NCBI GenBank assembly: GCA_028717865.1 | Contig: JAQUMZ010000077.1 | Location: 1 to 9,513, forward strand | DNA: 9,513 bases | Source of the DNA: Elusimicrobiota bacterium | GTDB taxonomy: Bacteria; Elusimicrobiota; Elusimicrobia; UBA1565; UBA9628 | Direction of reading: 5' to 3' | Part shown: positions 7,699 to 9,513 of the stretch, one piece after another | Layout: each line of letters begins with the position of its first letter | How positions within the stretch are numbered: position 1 is the stretch's first letter | Notes under the pieces: model-generated | Databases searched by the model: none | Told to the model about the DNA's origin: nothing | The model's input: only the letters and a program-made list of their open reading frames with translations | Position numbers and translations under genes: made by a program

Positions 7699-9333
7699 TC
7701 AATACTCGACGAGGACCCAGCGGCCGAAACGCCGCGCGCGGCGCACCGCCGCGGGCGGGCTGAGGCTGAGCACGTAGGACGCGTCGCGGTCGCGGCAGAC
7801 CAGGAAGGCCCGGCGTCCCGGCGGGGGCAGCGGCGCGACGGCGTTCTCGCCGCCGAAGCGCGCCTCGGCCACGGCGGGGTCTCGTCCGGCGTACTCGAGC
7901 TCGCCTTTCCAGTTGAGCATCCGGTCCACCCGGCGGCGCGTGTAGTAGGGCAGGCCGTGGAGATAGGTGCCGTAAGCGTAGATCAAATCGCCGGCGGCTA
8001 GGCGCGGGTTGATGGCCTCGGCGATGGGCCGGGCGCTGAGATTGTCTTCGGCGGCCCTCATGCCGGCCAGGGCCGCGCCCCCGGCGAGCAGGCCGGCCAG
8101 GCAGCCGGCGGCGACGGGGCGCCGGCCCAGGCCGCAGCAGAGAATCCCCCCTCCGAGAGCGGCCAAGGCCGCGGCCGCGAGCCAAGCCAGGTTCGCCGTC
8201 GGAACCATGATGGCTTTTTCCAGCCCAGGCGCCGCCGGGACGGCCAGCAGGGCCGCGGCCGAAAGGACGGCGCCCAGGATCAGCGAGGCTCGGCGCAGCC
8301 AGGCCGGCGGGCTTTCCACGCAGGCCCGGGCGCCGAGCAGGGCCAAATGCGGGAAAACCGGAAGGATGTAGGTGACGAGCTTGGACTGGGAGCGCGAGAA
8401 GAAGGCCGTGATCAGCAGCGCCCAGGCGGCGAGAGCCAGCCCGGCGCGATCCCTGTTCGCCCAGGTCCGGCGCAGGCCCTCGGCCACGGGCAGGGTCCAG
8501 GGCAGCAGTCCGACCGGCAGGAAGGCGATGAAGAAATACCACGGGCTGGCGCGGTTGAACTTGTTCGTGGCGAAGCGCTGGAAGTGGTGCTCGTAGAAGA
8601 AGAAGCGCAGAAAGCCGGGATGGCGGCGCTCCATGAGGACGAACCAGGGCGCCGCGATCAATACGAACAGAACCGGTCCCAGCGGACGCAGCAGGGCCTT
8701 GAACCGGCCCCTGGCTTCGGGCAGGATCAGCCACAGCGCGGCGCTCCAGGCGGCCGGGAAAACGAAACCGACGAGGCCCTTGCTCAGCACGGCCAGGGCT
8801 GCGCAGGCCCAGGCGGCGGGCGCGGCCCAGGCGGCGTCCTCGGGGCGCAGCAGGGCGCGCAGCAGGAAGGCCGAGCACCAAAGCAGCCATACGGTCAGGC
8901 CCATATCCGGGGTGATGATGTGGGAAAGGCCGAAAAAAAGGCCGCAGCTTCCCAGTATCGCCGCCGCGGTCCAGCCGGTTCGCGGTTCGTAGAGCCAGGA
9001 GCCGAGCCAAGCCGTGCCGAGCAGGGCCAGCAGGGCCAGCAAGGCCAGCGGCAGGCGCGCGGCCGCTTCGTTGACTCCGAACACGCCGTAGGAGGCCGCG
9101 CAGAGCCAGTACCACAGCGGCGGTTTCTCCACGTAGTCCATTTCGTTGAGCCGCGGGGTGGCCCAGTCCCCGGAGGCCAGCATCTCCCGCGGGACCTCCG
9201 CGTAGCGGGCGTCGTCGACCTCGACGAGCGGGTGGCCGAGGTCCCAGAACGGGGCGGTGGCGACGAGCACGAGCAGGGCGAGCATCCAGCGGGGCGCGCC
9301 GGGCAGGCGCAGTTCGCGCAGGATGGAGGTCAC
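7699..9333 (-). CDS. ArnT-like polytopic glycosyltransferase (GT83/GT39, PMT-type fold)
   Basis: This integral inner-membrane enzyme is predicted to transfer a sugar from a polyprenyl-phosphate donor to an acceptor on the outer face of the membrane; in ArnT that is aminoarabinose to lipid A. It has 544 residues, close to the usual ArnT length. An N-terminal membrane helix (about 17-30) leads into the diagnostic first periplasmic loop: DDARYAEVPREML (40-52) with acidic D40/D41, then YVEKPPLWYW (67-76) with K70. Further family motifs are TPD with D143, LSKG (183-186), FFYEHHFQRF (245-254) and SKLVTYILP (317-325). Many hydrophobic helices follow, then a soluble C-terminal domain from about 430. 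The start is a GTG at 9333 with no clear Shine-Dalgarno; the next in-frame Met is residue 17, at the first helix. No aminoarabinose-pathway genes are nearby, so the sugar and acceptor are open: lipid A, another glycolipid or protein O-mannosylation are alternatives. Confidence 0.9.
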   Translation of the reverse strand: MTSILRELRLPGAPRWMLALLVLVATAPFWDLGHPLVEVDDARYAEVPREMLASGDWATPRLNEMDYVEKPPLWYWLCAASYGVFGVNEAAARLPLALLALLALLGTAWLGSWLYEPRTGWTAAAILGSCGLFFGLSHIITPDMGLTVWLLWCSAFLLRALLRPEDAAWAAPAAWACAALAVLSKGLVGFVFPAAWSAALWLILPEARGRFKALLRPLGPVLFVLIAAPWFVLMERRHPGFLRFFFYEHHFQRFATNKFNRASPWYFFIAFLPVGLLPWTLPVAEGLRRTWANRDRAGLALAAWALLITAFFSRSQSKLVTYILPVFPHLALLGARACVESPPAWLRRASLILGAVLSAAALLAVPAAPGLEKAIMVPTANLAWLAAAALAALGGGILCCGLGRRPVAAGCLAGLLAGGAALAGMRAAEDNLSARPIAEAINPRLAAGDLIYAYGTYLHGLPYYTRRRVDRMLNWKGELEYAGRDPAVAEARFGGENAVAPLPPPGRRAFLVCRDRDASYVLSLSPPAAVRRARRFGRWVLVEY

Positions 9334-9455
9334 GCGGAGAGTTTACAAAGATTGAGCGCCGGCCGCCTGCGCTGGAAAAGGTTCGCGCGCCAGGCGGTAT
9401 GCGGAACCGAAGAGTTGGGCGAGTTCTCGCCCATTTCCGTCGAACTTAATACTAT

Positions 9456-9482
9456 CGGCCCGACCAAGGAATAGTCGGGCCG
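9456..9482. repeat. Perfect 9-bp inverted repeat
   Basis: Arms CGGCCCGAC (9456-9464) and GTCGGGCCG (9474-9482) are perfect complements around a 9-base loop. A second complementary pair, ACTAT (9451-9455) with ATAGT (9471-9475), interleaves with it and shares two bases with the right arm, so the two pairings compete or could partly form a pseudoknot. Confidence 0.6.
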
Positions 9483-9483
9483 G

Positions 9484-9511
9484 CCTCGCGATCCCTGGCG
9501 GGATCGCGAGG
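9484..9511. terminator. Perfect 12-bp GC-rich hairpin with tetraloop, terminator-like
   Basis: CCTCGCGATCCC (9484-9495) pairs perfectly with GGGATCGCGAGG (9500-9511) around a TGGC loop. Stem length and small loop are typical of an intrinsic terminator. On the minus strand no T-tract follows; on the plus strand the window ends two bases after the stem, so the deciding bases are missing. It could instead be a dispersed palindromic repeat. Confidence 0.4.
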
Positions 9512-9513
9512 GG

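Larger units (their letters stand above)
9334..9513. other. Non-coding right-end region rich in inverted repeats
   Basis: These 180 bases lie upstream of the glycosyltransferase gene and continue past the window. I see no convincing gene. There are four inverted repeats in tandem: 9363-9369/9391-9397 (7 bp, 21-base loop), 9417-9432 (7 bp, 2-base centre), 9456-9464/9474-9482 (9 bp) and 9484-9495/9500-9511 (12 bp). Read on the minus strand they would lie in the 5' region of the glycosyltransferase transcript; read on the plus strand they would be a structured RNA ending in a terminator-like stem. No known RNA family (tRNA, tmRNA, SRP RNA, RNase P) is recognisable, and no good promoter is seen for the glycosyltransferase. 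Confidence 0.5.

Noticed and set aside
3699..9333. Glycosyltransferase and mosaic protease as a functional operon
   Set aside because: Same strand, but a 118-base gap with a hairpin after the first stop and no shared pathway; cannot be supported.
8347..9474. 375-codon open frame on the plus strand opposite the glycosyltransferase
   Set aside because: Low-complexity Gly/Gln/Glu/Arg product; antisense to clear ArnT-family motifs.
9415..9474. Possible tiny plus-strand gene with a TTG start ending in TAG just before the 12-bp hairpin
   Set aside because: The end of this frame looks protein-like and is followed by a terminator-like stem, but there is no convincing start, ribosome site or promoter, and the frame overlaps two inverted repeats.
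1..9513. CRISPR array, tRNA/rRNA, insertion sequence or prophage signature
   Set aside because: Read on both strands: no regularly spaced repeats, no tRNA or rRNA motifs, no transposase or integrase, and no terminal repeats with target duplications.

Overview
This window is a GC-rich stretch (roughly two thirds G+C by eye, not computed). Dense codon bias leaves long open frames on the non-coding strand. It holds three large genes and two short intergenic regions. The organism looks like a Gram-negative bacterium: one product carries a Sec signal peptide, and another is an ArnT-like polytopic glycosyltransferase of the kind that modifies envelope glycolipids. The large mosaic proteins would suit a poorly cultured phylum such as Elusimicrobiota, or a Myxococcota/Deltaproteobacteria-type genome. 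The sequence alone does not fix the taxonomy.

Layout. (1) From the left edge to 3688 (+) runs a Clp/Hsp100-family AAA+ ATPase whose 5' end lies outside the window. The end of a degenerate first ATPase domain, a short middle domain and a complete, intact-looking second ATPase domain are visible. These are followed by about 670 residues of C-terminal extension that I cannot assign. (2) Converging on it with a 10-base gap, 3699-7580 (-) encodes a 1293-residue exported mosaic. It comprises a signal peptide, a ChaN/TIKI/erythromycin-esterase-like domain, a probable I9-type propeptide, a subtilisin (S8) protease with all catalytic residues, and a seven-bladed WD40 propeller. (3) Upstream on the same strand, 7699-9333 (-) encodes an ArnT-like GT83/GT39-family lipid-linked-sugar transferase. 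(4) The right end, 9334-9513, has no recognised gene but contains a cluster of inverted repeats, including perfect 9-bp and 12-bp stems.

The genes do not form an obvious pathway. The Clp gene is transcribed towards the protease gene, so they share no promoter here. The glycosyltransferase and protease genes are co-oriented but separated by 118 bases with a small hairpin right after the first stop, so co-transcription is possible but not shown. Neither of the two start codons visible in the window has a clear Shine-Dalgarno sequence. The most unusual items are the ChaN-like/subtilase/WD40 fusion and the remodelled Clp ATPase: substituted arginine fingers in the first ring, a coiled coil where ClpP-partner ATPases have their ClpP loop, and a huge C-terminal extension.
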